From Hymenobacter aerilatus (GTDB lineage Bacteria > Bacteroidota > Bacteroidia > Cytophagales > Hymenobacteraceae): a DNA stretch of 64,000 nucleotides. Positions within the stretch are counted from its first letter, which is position 1. Every line of letters begins with the position of its first letter. The stretch lies in the NCBI RefSeq assembly GCF_022921095.1, contig NZ_CP095053.1, positions 3,638,501 to 3,702,500 of the forward strand, in the 5' to 3' direction. Shown here one piece after another: positions 7,563 through 16,553 of this stretch. Position numbers and translations under genes: made by a program. Under the pieces are notes generated by a model, which worked only from the letters and a program-made list of their open reading frames with translations, was not told the DNA's origin and ran no database searches.

Positions 7563-9584
7563 TTAAGCGACAGTTGCCATTTCGGCGGCCAGCTCACTCA
7601 CTACCTGCTCCACCTGCCGCACCAGCTGCTGCACAGCGGCAACCCGACACATTTGATCATCATCACCCGGCCGGGGCGGGTCTATCAGCAGTTGTAGAGG
7701 CTGCGCAATGCTCGCTACCCCAAACTGAATAAGATTGGGCTTGATGTGGTGTACTAGCCTAGCCACTTCCGCCCAGTGCTCGGCGGCGGCAGCAGTCTGC
7801 ATCTGGTGCAGGCTGGGCGGTATGTGCAGCAGAAAGGAGCGCACCATGCGCTGCACAAAGGTTTTTTCACCATCGGCCAACTCATATATCTGCGCTAGGT
7901 TATAAGGAGCAGACGGTAGTTGCAGTAGCGCAACCAACTTGTGGTAAAACTCCTCTTCCTTGAAAGGCTTGGTGAGACAGTCATTGATGCCAGCTTTAAG
8001 GTAGCGGTCTAGGTCGGAGCGGAAAGCGTTGGCGGTGAGAGCCAGCACCGGCACTTGCGCCCGCGTCGGGTCGGGGTGCCGCCGAATGTGCGCCGTAGCT
8101 TCGGCCCCGCTCATGCCCGGCATCTGAATATCCATCAGCACGGCATCGTATTGATTTTCTGCGTGCAGGCGTAACGCCGTGGGGCCGTCTTCGGCCTCGT
8201 CTACCACCCCACCCCACCCTTGCAACAGCCGGCGCACCACTTCACGGTTGATACCGTTGTCTTCTACCACCAGCACGCGACGGTTGCGCAGCGCCCCGGT
8301 ATCCGTCAGCACTGGGCGCGGCGTAGTTTCGACGCCCTTGGCGCGCGGCAGCGTCACAGTGAACTGAAAGGTACTGCCACTTTCTACCTGGCTTTCTACC
8401 TGCATGGTGCCGCCCATCTGCTCCACCAATGCCCTCGCAATGCCCAGCCCCAGTCCCGTGCCGCCGTAGCGCCGGGCCGTGTCGGTACCTGCCTGCACAA
8501 AGTCCTCGAAGATATGGTCGAGCTTGTTCTCGGGAATGCCAATACCCGTGTCCGTGACGCGAAAGCCGGCAGTCAGGTGCGTATCGGTTTGGCTAAGCAG
8601 GTAGCCTCCCACAGAAATACTACCACCGGCCGGCGTGAACTTGATGGCGTTGGAAACTAGGTTGATCAGTACCTGATTGAGTCGGTAGGCGTCGCCCATC
8701 ACGCGCGGTAGGGGTTCGCGCTGAAGCAGCAGGGTAGCATGAAACAGCAAGCCTTTCTCGGTGGCCTGCACGGCCAGCGGCTGCAGCGCCACTTCCATCG
8801 ATTCCCGCAGATCAAACGACATCTGCTCTAGTTCCAGGCGCGCCGAGCTGATCTTGGTCATGTCCAGCACTTCGTTCAGCACCGCCAGCAAATGCTCGCC
8901 CGAAGTCTGAATGATGCGTAGTAGCTCCTGCTGGTCCTGGTCGAGCGGCGTTTTGGTGAGTTGGCGCGCCATGCCCAGCACCCCGTTCATAGGTGTACGG
9001 ATTTCGTGGCTAAGATTAGCCAGAAAAGCTTCTTTGGCCTGCGCTGAGGCTTCCGCTTTTTCTTTGCTACGGCGCAATTCGGCCGTGGCCTGCATCTGCT
9101 CCGTCACATCAAGGGCGCACAGCAGCACGTAGGGCGTCTGGCCCGGCGGGTCGAGGCGCTGGGCGCGGTACAGCAGCTGCCGGGGCGGCTTGCCGGCAAC
9201 GGGTAGCAGAGGTAATTGCCCCGATACCGGTTGGCCCGGCCTGCCTACCTGCCCCAGGTACATGGGCAACTCGGTGGTGGGCACTACCTCACTCAGTAGC
9301 TGATCGACCAGGCTAGCCATAGGCCGTTGCACCAGCAGGGCAAACGCCAGATTGCAGAACAGCAACTGCCCATGCAGATCGTGTGCGGCCACGGGAGCCG
9401 GCAGGTCATAGAGCAGTTGATTGGTGCCGGGCGCAGTAGCTCTATTGCCTATGGCGACGGTTTCGGCTAAGCGCCGCTCTGCGGCAGTGGCCCGTTCGTT
9501 GGCGGCTTGCAGCGCTTGTTCCAGCGCCGCAATACGCGCCGCGGCCTCGGCAGGGGCTAGCACAGGCTCAGAGGTAAACGTCAT
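7563..9584 (-). CDS. Soluble hybrid sensor histidine kinase (PAS-HisKA-HATPase-REC-HPt)
   Basis: A 673-residue multi-step phosphorelay kinase without membrane helices. Order: an N-terminal Ala/Glu coiled coil (about 10-45), a PAS-like sensor (about 55-165), HisKA with the phospho-His in NLSHEIRTPMNG, and HATPase_c (N box NLVSNAIKFTP, G1 DTGIGIP, G2 GTGLGLGI). Then comes a receiver (VVEDNGINREVV, phospho-Asp in VLMDIQMPG, Lys in CLTKPF), and a C-terminal HPt domain with a candidate phospho-His in LVHHIKPNLIQFG. All His-Asp-His relay residues are present, so it could pass phosphate to a separate regulator. The input is unknown; as a cytoplasmic PAS kinase it probably senses an internal or diffusible cue. 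It converges on the LytTR regulator and diverges from the roadblock gene. Confidence 0.92.
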   Translation of the reverse strand: MTFTSEPVLAPAEAAARIAALEQALQAANERATAAERRLAETVAIGNRATAPGTNQLLYDLPAPVAAHDLHGQLLFCNLAFALLVQRPMASLVDQLLSEVVPTTELPMYLGQVGRPGQPVSGQLPLLPVAGKPPRQLLYRAQRLDPPGQTPYVLLCALDVTEQMQATAELRRSKEKAEASAQAKEAFLANLSHEIRTPMNGVLGMARQLTKTPLDQDQQELLRIIQTSGEHLLAVLNEVLDMTKISSARLELEQMSFDLRESMEVALQPLAVQATEKGLLFHATLLLQREPLPRVMGDAYRLNQVLINLVSNAIKFTPAGGSISVGGYLLSQTDTHLTAGFRVTDTGIGIPENKLDHIFEDFVQAGTDTARRYGGTGLGLGIARALVEQMGGTMQVESQVESGSTFQFTVTLPRAKGVETTPRPVLTDTGALRNRRVLVVEDNGINREVVRRLLQGWGGVVDEAEDGPTALRLHAENQYDAVLMDIQMPGMSGAEATAHIRRHPDPTRAQVPVLALTANAFRSDLDRYLKAGINDCLTKPFKEEEFYHKLVALLQLPSAPYNLAQIYELADGEKTFVQRMVRSFLLHIPPSLHQMQTAAAAEHWAEVARLVHHIKPNLIQFGVASIAQPLQLLIDPPRPGDDDQMCRVAAVQQLVRQVEQVVSELAAEMATVA

Positions 9585-9923
9585 AGAAAATCCGGCAGAA
9601 AAAGCGTGACCTCAACCAGAATAGTCCCTTGCAGAGTTCCGGCCGACCTGGAGCAGGCGCCGGAAATCTACGAAGCAATCATCTTTCAAACGCGAAGCCG
9701 AACCGTGGCCGCTGCGTTTCATTCACTCTAATATCAGGGCTATTCACTACAAAAAGCGGCCCATTCGGCGGAAATACCAGCGGCCGGTCAATATCCGCAG
9801 TACTCTTGTATGGTCAACAGCGCAACAAAGCCAACACGACCCGCTACTTACACTGCTTGATATTCTGACTCTCACTTTTTCTACGAAACAAGCTTACCTA
9901 TCACCCCTCCTCCCCTCACTCTC
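9585..9923. other. Divergent intergenic region, kinase / roadblock
   Basis: A 339-base gap between divergent genes that should hold both promoters. I see no strict TAnnTTTG on either strand near the starts, no strong inverted repeat and no convincing small gene. Confidence 0.5.
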
Positions 9924-10304
9924 ATGGCATACTCTACCTCCTCCCCCGCTGGCCAAACTGTACAAGAAATCATCAACTCGCTGCCCGGCCTGATGGCTGT
10001 GGCCGTAGTAGATGTGCAATCGGGCATGGCGCTGGCCTCGCACTCCAACACACCCAGCCTGAACCCCGAAACAGCCGCTGCCTACAACACCGAAGTGGTG
10101 AAGCAGAAGCAAAAAGCCATGGCTGCTCTGAAGCTAGCCGGCGAGAAGATCGAAGACATTCTGATGACGCTCAGCAATCAGCTGCATTTGATTAGGCTGG
10201 CCGAGGATGGCAAGAAATTCATCTACTTGGTTGTAAACGCCCGCGACACAAACCTGGCTATTGCCCGCGACGTGATGCGCCAAGGTGCCGAGCTGCTGAA
10301 GTAG
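9924..10304 (+). CDS. Roadblock/LC7-domain protein, orphan
   Basis: A 126-residue single-domain protein that fits the roadblock/LC7 fold found in MglB and other partners of small Ras-like GTPases. It has an initial helix (VQEIINSLPGL), strands MAVAVVDVQSGMALASHS, a central helix rich in Lys/Ala, then strands DILMTLSNQLHLIRLA and KFIYLVVNA, and a last helix AIARDVMRQGAELL. There is no signal peptide or membrane segment. No MglA-like GTPase is adjacent. Its neighbours are a divergent hybrid kinase and a convergent plsY. The fold assignment comes from the strand/helix pattern and the L-P-G-(x)5-V-V-D start. The biological role is unknown. Confidence 0.72.
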   Translation: MAYSTSSPAGQTVQEIINSLPGLMAVAVVDVQSGMALASHSNTPSLNPETAAAYNTEVVKQKQKAMAALKLAGEKIEDILMTLSNQLHLIRLAEDGKKFIYLVVNARDTNLAIARDVMRQGAELLK

Positions 10305-10331
10305 GTTCAAGCTAGCACAGCCTTCTGTCTC

Positions 10332-10393
10332 AACCGAAGCCGGCCCGGCGGCGGCCTACCCTGGGGTAGGCCGCCGCCGGGCCGGCTTCGGTT
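10332..10393. terminator. Perfect 30-bp hairpin between the roadblock gene and plsY
   Basis: The arms at 10332-10361 and 10364-10393 are exact reverse complements over 30 bases, with a two-base gap at the centre. About 25 of the 30 pairs are G-C. It sits between convergent genes, with AA and TT at its ends but almost no T-run, and probably ends transcription from both sides. Its length and perfection are unusual for a simple terminator. Confidence 0.8.
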
Positions 10394-10403
10394 TATCACC
10401 CAT

Positions 10404-11045
10404 TTATTTCTTATCCCAGGGCATAGGCACGCGGCTTTCGGTGCCGGCACGCAGGCGGCCGATGTTGGCCCGGTGCGTGTAGATCAGCAGCGCCGCCAGC
10501 ACAAACCCGAACCACAGCAGCAGTTGGTTGTCGGGCCGAAACCCGGGTAGTAGCTGCAACACGGCAAACGCCACACCCGCCGTCATCGACGACAACGACA
10601 CATAGCGCGTGAGCAGCAGCATGGTGATGAATACCAGAATGCATATGCCTACCGTGGCGGGAGCAATGGCCAGCATCACGCCCAAAATAGTAGCCACGCC
10701 CTTTCCTCCTCGAAATTGCGCAAATACTGGGTAGATGTGCCCCAGCACGGCTAGCACCCCGCAGGCCAACTGGAAGTAGAGCAGCTGCCCCGGCGCAATG
10801 GCTTGCTGACTTACCAGCCACGCGGCCAGGGAGGTAGCCAGCCATCCTTTCAGCACATCCACGGCCATCACAAAAGAGCCTGCCTTTTTGCCCAGCACTC
10901 GAAACGTGTTGGTAGCGCCCGAGTTGCCGGAGCCGTGCTCCCGAATGTCGAGGTGGTAGAAGCTGCGCCCTACCCACAACGCCGTAGGGATAGATCCAAG
11001 CAGATAGGCACCCAGCAGCGCGCCCAGTATGTAGAGAAAGTGCAT
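10404..11045 (-). CDS. plsY: Glycerol-3-phosphate acyltransferase PlsY
   Basis: A 213-residue polytopic inner-membrane enzyme that moves an acyl group from acyl-phosphate to glycerol-3-phosphate, giving lysophosphatidate, the first step of phospholipid synthesis. The family's three loop motifs are visible: the first after helix 1 (LLGSIPTALW), then IREHGSGNSGATNTFRVLG (glycerol-3-phosphate site) and RGGKGVAT (acyl-phosphate site). About seven helices are present and the length is typical. The start MHFLYILG places the first helix at the N-terminus and agrees with a -7 element just upstream. It is probably monocistronic. Confidence 0.95.
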   Translation of the reverse strand: MHFLYILGALLGAYLLGSIPTALWVGRSFYHLDIREHGSGNSGATNTFRVLGKKAGSFVMAVDVLKGWLATSLAAWLVSQQAIAPGQLLYFQLACGVLAVLGHIYPVFAQFRGGKGVATILGVMLAIAPATVGICILVFITMLLLTRYVSLSSMTAGVAFAVLQLLPGFRPDNQLLLWFGFVLAALLIYTHRANIGRLRAGTESRVPMPWDKK

Positions 11046-11068
11046 AAGGAAGGGGGTAGGAAGTCGGC

Positions 11069-11076
11069 CAAAGATA
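11069..11076 (-). promoter_or_regulatory. -7 element upstream of plsY
   Basis: On the minus strand TATCTTTG matches TAnnTTTG exactly, 23 bases before the plsY start, predicting a short leader. No TTG is seen at the ideal -33 distance. Confidence 0.5.
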
Positions 11077-11154
11077 CAGGCTTTGGTAAGGTTGCCTATT
11101 CCCTAATAGTTTCTAGCTGCAGATGACAGGGAATCGAAATCACCTGACACGAAA

Positions 11155-11185
11155 CAGCCCTACCCTGGTAGCTAGGGTAGGGCTG
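11155..11185 (-). terminator. Terminator after the giant exported protein gene
   Basis: A perfect 12-bp stem CAGCCCTACCCT / AGGGTAGGGCTG with a seven-base loop lies just past the stop of the minus-strand gene. Only a short T-rich tail follows on that strand. The stem is built from the CCTACCC word common in this genome. Confidence 0.65.
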
Positions 11186-11190
11186 CTTGC

Positions 11191-14100
11191 TTAGTCTTCG
11201 CCGAAGGGGTCGTTGGCAGCGCGTTTCTTTTTCTTCTTTTTAGTGTCGTCCGCCGTAGGCTCGTCAGGCTTGGCTTCGGCGGCGGTTTCCTTTTTCTTCT
11301 TGTCTTTCTTCGATTCCTCAGCAGGCGGAGCATCGGCAGTTGTTGCCTCGGTTGCTACCTCTTCTTTGACCTTTTTCTTCCTTTTACCAGTCTCCTCTGC
11401 TGGGGCCTCCTCGGCAGGCTGGTTGCCATCGGTGGCTACTTCCTCCTGACCCTTCTTCTTTTTCTTCTTCTTGCCGGGGTCTTCCGCGAAGTCTAAGTTG
11501 CCAGTAGTACCCGACGACTGCACCACCTTGCGCTTACCGGCTTCGCCCAGATAGTCTTTGCGGAAATGCGCCAGGAAGCTTTCTACCTCCATATCATCGC
11601 CCAGGAAGAAGCCGTAGGAGGTAGCCGTATTGTAGTCGCCCTTGGCTTTCTGCCCAACCAATTCGTCGTATGAGCCGTGCTGGGCTTTGGTAAGGAGCAG
11701 GTTGTTGGAGTATTTGAGGTAGTACCAGGTTTGTGGCTCTGCTTCGAGGTATAGCTCTACAACGTCGCCGTTCTCATCCTTGCGAATTTCCACGTAGCCG
11801 TCAATCAGCACGTTCAAATCCTTACTCATGATATTGGCCACCCCAATCTTACCAACCGAGTACCACGCCCGCTGCTTTTCCGACCATACCAGGTTCACCT
11901 TATTCAGCAGAATGGTATACGTAAACTTGTTGGATACTTTCAGCAGCGACGCATTATTACCCTTGCGCGTATCGAAAGCCACGGCTGCACTGTTGCCAGC
12001 AAACTCCCCTATTTTGTATAGGTCCTCTCGGGAGCCATCCAGAGCCTGGGGCGCGAATTTGGCGTTTTTGGCAATATCGTCGGCCATGGCCTGCACAGCC
12101 TTGTCGGGCATGTTGATATCGAAGCCCAACATGGTATTCAACTGGTAGATGCCACTGTCAGGCTTAGCATAGCCTAACCCAGCGGCTACAAGCGTGTAAT
12201 CCTTGTTAGAGTTAATCAGATTCAGCTTACCCCGGAAATTCATGGCCGTTGTGGTATCGTTGAAGGTCAGCATGTCGCCTTCGTACATATCCGTAGCGGC
12301 TGGATCGTGGCGACTGATCGTAAAGTCACGCTTCTTGCTATTGTAGCGCAGGTCACCATCCACCGCAAACAGGTTCAGGTCGTCGGCACTAGGCTTCGCC
12401 GCCACAAAGAGCGGGTAGATTTTAGAAGAGCCACTGGACATAAACAACCCGGTGAACATGGGCGTACCATCCTCCGTCTTGGGTTCATTGAGGTGAATAC
12501 GTACATCTTTCGGGTCGATACTATCCTTCACCGCAAACCAGTCGGAGGCGCCGGGCGTCTGGCTGAACTGCAAGCGGGCCTGCCCGTCAAACGTGAAGCC
12601 TGGCTGCTGCGAGTTCATAATCATGCTGCCCCGGTAGGCAATACGCGGCGCCAACAAAAACTTATCGGATGCCTGAATACCACCCACGGCAATTGTTGGT
12701 GGTGAAGCCGGACCGGTGTTCAGCGCATTCTTATTGCTGCGTAGCTTACCCAGCACACCACCCGTTTTGGCCGTAGTAGCCAGCGTCCCGCGCATAGCGG
12801 TAGAGTCGGAGTGGAAATTAGAGAACTTGATAGCAAACGAGTCGGCAGCAGTCTGGTACTTGAACATGGCATTGCCGCTGAATGCCGTGCGCGACTGAAT
12901 GGTGATAGCGCCCTGATACAGATTGTGGTATTTGGCCAGCGTGTCCATCACAATACCCGCGTTCTGAAACGGCCGCATCTGCGCGTTGGCCAGGATATAC
13001 ACTTTGCTCGAGTCGGGCGTAATCCAGGCATCGGCAGAAGCAATGCGGGGCACCCCGCCGGCCACCAGGCGGTAGCGGCTCAAGTCGTAGCTACCCGTGT
13101 TGGCCCGGAACTTCAAGCCGTTTTGCTCGGGCTTAGTGGAGTAGAAGTAGGAGCGCGACGAGTCGGCGCCGGGTGCCACGCGCATCTGCACCAGCTTTTT
13201 CTGAAAGTCCCAGCGGCCGCCACTCAGCGTCGTGCGATAGTCAGAATAAGGTAGTTCGATGCTGGCCTTGCTACCCTCCTCACGGGTGAAATCGGCAAAG
13301 CCTTTTTGCAAGTCGTACTCGAAGGCTACCTCATTGGCAACCAGCGCCGGCTTGTTCGGCTCTGCCGATTTAATACTCAACGTTGACCGTTTGCCGGTGT
13401 AGTTCTTGGTTTTGAAGGCTAATTGTGGCGAGCGGATAAATGACTGGGGGCCGTCGAGGCCACCGTTGCCGTAGAGCCCCCCAGGCGTGAGTGTAGCCGT
13501 ACCCTGAAACTTATAATTACCATCGTAGAAGCGCATGGCATCACCTGCCCCCTGCGTACTCAAATACATGGAGTCGCGCAGTACGGCCCACTTCATTTGG
13601 TAGCCGGGTTGTAGTGTTACTTTGGCAAACTCTACCCCCTTTAGCGGCCCCGGCGTAATTGTACCGGTCTTGCCTACCGTCACCACTGAGTCTTTATAGA
13701 AGATAAACTGGTCGCTACTGAAGTCGCCGGTCAGGTATTTAATGTTACCCTTTGCCAGCAACCCACGGTTGCTCATGTTCACCTTGTTAAACAGCACACC
13801 CTTGCCACCATAGAGCGGGAAACCTTCTTTTGGCACGTCGTAAGTGAAGCCCAGCGCACCGTCTTCCTGCAAGCTCAGCTTGGTCTTGAAATCGGGCATG
13901 ATGCCGCCCGAGTGAAACGTGCCCGTGAACCCGACTGCCGAGCGGTTTCGGTTATTGAGCGAATCAATACGGAAGGGCGGAATATCGAAGTACATGGTAC
14001 TATCATAAGCGCCCCCCAATACGTCGGGGTTATTGAAGAACACGGCTGCGCCGGTGCTGGCGTCGAAAGCAGGGTAGGCGCCCAGCTTCTTGCGGCCCGA

Positions 14101-16524
14101 CTTGTTGTCGGGGCTATTGATGTATAGCTTACCCGCTGACTCGCCCTTTTGGTTGGCAATGCTGAAATCGCGCACACGGGCCTTCATCACCGAGCCTTTG
14201 GCACCTTTGCCCTTCACGATAATGGAGTCAATCTTGGTCAGGTCGATGTAAAAGCCGTCGTAGTCGAATTTGAACTGCTGCCCCTTGAACACAAAGGCCG
14301 AGGCCACTACTGTACCATTAAACACCACCCCCCGGTTTTTCTGGATGCGGATAATCGAGGAGTCCGGCTTCACATATACCGTTACGGAGTCGTCGGAGAA
14401 GTTGAAACGCTCCACCCCGCGCACCAGCAAATCGTTGGTTTTCAGGTTTAGGGTAGCGTTGTTGCCCTTCGGCGCCAACGACTTAATGGCGAGGTGGTCG
14501 TAGTCCTTCTTATTGCGGGCCGAGTTTACGTAGTGCGTGGCTTTGGGCAGCACCACAATTTCGTCGGTTTCGGGGCGCCAGCGTACGTAGCTGTCGCGGG
14601 CTAGGCCGGCGGCGGCGGTGCGCACGTTGGGCTCCTTAATATTCAGCTCCTGCGCAATTTCCTGCACCGTAATCAACTTCTGATTGTTGTGGCGCTGGCT
14701 GTAGCCGACCACCATCTGCAAGGGGTGCAGCTTGTTGATGGCTTTAATTTGTTGGTAGCGCGTATTGGTATAAAACTCACGAGACTCGAAATCGGCCGTC
14801 ACCTGGTTTTTGGCCGTCAGCATCGAGAAGTTGATGTCGGGCGAATTCAGCGGCCACGTCACCAGCTCTGTTCCGATTTCCATTTGGTGGTAGGAATCGT
14901 AGTACGGAGTATTTTTGTAAAGCCCTTCCTCACGGGTGAGTTGCAGCAGTTGGCGCGACTTCGAGAACTTCATCTTCACGCCAGGGTGGGTGAGCGAATC
15001 GGTTTTATCCTCAAAAATGGTAACTGCTGCCCGCGCCGCCGAAATCAGCGTGTCGCCCAGCACGTAGGCTTTCGAGGCCGCCCGAAACTTTGGCTTGCCA
15101 TCGGCATCCACCAGAATGTGCGACAAGCTACCGTCCAGCGAGGCCGACAACATGCGCGAACCTGCCAAAGAGAAACCGCCGTAGTAACGGATGTTCTGGC
15201 CCAGGTCTTTCACGCGGGCATCGTTGGTAAGGGAGATAAAGCGTGGGTAGCCGGTTTCGGTAGCGCCCGGCTTTTTCTTGATCAGCTTATAGGACAAAGC
15301 GCCCAAAATGGGCTCCTCCAGCACAGCGGCGTATGTGAAGCGTACCGGCTCGGCTTTAAACTCGGGCTTGTTGATATCGAAATCGTACGGCCCCAGCACG
15401 GCAGTAGCCGGGCTGTTGTTCACCGTCCAGGCAAACTCGCCGTTGCCGCCCACAAAGTGGTGATTCGATGACATCACCGCGCCGCTGGTTTTGCGCAGCA
15501 CCACCGAGTCGCCCCCGCTGGCCATATACAGGTCCACGTCCTTCAGCACCAAGGCTGGCCCTTTGGTACTCGGCGCCATGTACGAGTCGAATACGTAGGG
15601 AGTGGCAGATGAAATTTCGGGCTCGGGTTCAGGCTCTGGGGCAGGCGTAGCTTGAGTTGGAGTAGGCTTGGCCGTGGCAGCCGGCTTGGCGGGCGCCTTT
15701 TTTTTGACGGGGGTGCCCCAGCCGTCGTCGGAATCGCCCCAGCCGCTGCCGTCGCTGCTGCTCCACAGGTCGCTGGTGTCCCAGCCGCTGCTCACTTTCT
15801 TTTTGGGAGCCGGCTTTGCCGCAAGTTTGGCTGCTGGCTTGGCCGCGGCTTTGGCAGGAGCGGCTGGCTTGGCCGCGGCTTTGGCAGGAGCGGCCGGCTT
15901 GGCGGGCTCTGGCTTGGGTGCTACGGGCTTGGGGGTAGGGCGAAGCGTTTCGGCAAAGGCCGGCATATCGCTCTCATTGTAGGCAAAGCTGAATGAGCCG
16001 CCATCGGCGCGCAGTGTGCTGTAGCGTGAGTGGTAGAGGTAGCGGGTTTCAACGAACTGCGTGGTGGCCACCAGGAATTTTTCCGCGTCGCGGGGGTCAT
16101 CCTTGTCTACAGTTTTCGTCAGCACGTCCAGCAGCTCGTCGGTTTGCTGGTCGGAGAAACTTTGTTTGGTTTTGGCTGCTACTAGCAGGTCATACAGCGT
16201 TTCGAGGTGAGGGCGCGGCTTAAATTTTTTGGCCAGCATCTGCTGCGACAACGCCACTACCTTGCCTTGCTGCGTGGCCGTGAGACGGTTGCTGGCCCAC
16301 AGCTCCTGCAAGCGGGCAGCCGAAGCTTTGGCCGCCGCATTGTTGGTCGAAGCCATCATCACCTGCACATCCTGCATGAACTGCGCCGGGTCGGAGGAGA
16401 GCTTGCCTACAAATCGCGGCGCTGCCGTAGCTGCTCCTGCAGCCGGGCGGGTTTGCTGCGCCCAGGCCGGAAAGCTCACGCCCACCATCACCGCACAAAG
16501 CCAGCCAAGAACCTGTTTTTTCAT
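11191..16524 (-). CDS. Giant exported protein of unknown function (1777 aa)
   Basis: I do not recognise this family. The start MKKQVLGWLCAVMVGVSFPA gives a Sec signal peptide cut near PAWA-QQ. Residues of about 205-310 are low complexity: repeated KPAAPAKAAA units, an acidic Trp/Ser/Asp stretch (GWDTSDLWSSSDGSGWGD), then Pro/Glu. Residues of about 320-1650 look beta-rich with many short strands, recalling repetitive beta folds; this is only an impression. Near residue 600, TVQEIAQELNIKEPNVRTAA reads like a helix-turn-helix inside the exported part. The last 100 residues are blocks of 4-7 lysines alternating with Glu/Ala/Thr stretches, ending NDPFGED. The start is 29 bases after the prmA stop, so the two are probably cotranscribed. 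Location: periplasm or outer membrane. Confidence 0.75.
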   Translation of the reverse strand: MKKQVLGWLCAVMVGVSFPAWAQQTRPAAGAATAAPRFVGKLSSDPAQFMQDVQVMMASTNNAAAKASAARLQELWASNRLTATQQGKVVALSQQMLAKKFKPRPHLETLYDLLVAAKTKQSFSDQQTDELLDVLTKTVDKDDPRDAEKFLVATTQFVETRYLYHSRYSTLRADGGSFSFAYNESDMPAFAETLRPTPKPVAPKPEPAKPAAPAKAAAKPAAPAKAAAKPAAKLAAKPAPKKKVSSGWDTSDLWSSSDGSGWGDSDDGWGTPVKKKAPAKPAATAKPTPTQATPAPEPEPEPEISSATPYVFDSYMAPSTKGPALVLKDVDLYMASGGDSVVLRKTSGAVMSSNHHFVGGNGEFAWTVNNSPATAVLGPYDFDINKPEFKAEPVRFTYAAVLEEPILGALSYKLIKKKPGATETGYPRFISLTNDARVKDLGQNIRYYGGFSLAGSRMLSASLDGSLSHILVDADGKPKFRAASKAYVLGDTLISAARAAVTIFEDKTDSLTHPGVKMKFSKSRQLLQLTREEGLYKNTPYYDSYHQMEIGTELVTWPLNSPDINFSMLTAKNQVTADFESREFYTNTRYQQIKAINKLHPLQMVVGYSQRHNNQKLITVQEIAQELNIKEPNVRTAAAGLARDSYVRWRPETDEIVVLPKATHYVNSARNKKDYDHLAIKSLAPKGNNATLNLKTNDLLVRGVERFNFSDDSVTVYVKPDSSIIRIQKNRGVVFNGTVVASAFVFKGQQFKFDYDGFYIDLTKIDSIIVKGKGAKGSVMKARVRDFSIANQKGESAGKLYINSPDNKSGRKKLGAYPAFDASTGAAVFFNNPDVLGGAYDSTMYFDIPPFRIDSLNNRNRSAVGFTGTFHSGGIMPDFKTKLSLQEDGALGFTYDVPKEGFPLYGGKGVLFNKVNMSNRGLLAKGNIKYLTGDFSSDQFIFYKDSVVTVGKTGTITPGPLKGVEFAKVTLQPGYQMKWAVLRDSMYLSTQGAGDAMRFYDGNYKFQGTATLTPGGLYGNGGLDGPQSFIRSPQLAFKTKNYTGKRSTLSIKSAEPNKPALVANEVAFEYDLQKGFADFTREEGSKASIELPYSDYRTTLSGGRWDFQKKLVQMRVAPGADSSRSYFYSTKPEQNGLKFRANTGSYDLSRYRLVAGGVPRIASADAWITPDSSKVYILANAQMRPFQNAGIVMDTLAKYHNLYQGAITIQSRTAFSGNAMFKYQTAADSFAIKFSNFHSDSTAMRGTLATTAKTGGVLGKLRSNKNALNTGPASPPTIAVGGIQASDKFLLAPRIAYRGSMIMNSQQPGFTFDGQARLQFSQTPGASDWFAVKDSIDPKDVRIHLNEPKTEDGTPMFTGLFMSSGSSKIYPLFVAAKPSADDLNLFAVDGDLRYNSKKRDFTISRHDPAATDMYEGDMLTFNDTTTAMNFRGKLNLINSNKDYTLVAAGLGYAKPDSGIYQLNTMLGFDINMPDKAVQAMADDIAKNAKFAPQALDGSREDLYKIGEFAGNSAAVAFDTRKGNNASLLKVSNKFTYTILLNKVNLVWSEKQRAWYSVGKIGVANIMSKDLNVLIDGYVEIRKDENGDVVELYLEAEPQTWYYLKYSNNLLLTKAQHGSYDELVGQKAKGDYNTATSYGFFLGDDMEVESFLAHFRKDYLGEAGKRKVVQSSGTTGNLDFAEDPGKKKKKKKGQEEVATDGNQPAEEAPAEETGKRKKKVKEEVATEATTADAPPAEESKKDKKKKETAAEAKPDEPTADDTKKKKKKRAANDPFGED

Positions 16525-16553
16525 ACTGATACCGTCAAAACCCACTAAACAGG

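Noticed and set aside
7563..9584. Hybrid kinase and LytTR regulator as a cognate pair
   Set aside because: They are convergent, and LytTR regulators usually pair with LytS/HisKA_3-free histidine kinase types; the hybrid kinase already has its own receiver.
15652..15996. Gly/Ala-rich open frames opposite the giant gene
   Set aside because: They are the complement of the Ala/Lys/Pro low-complexity region, not independent genes.
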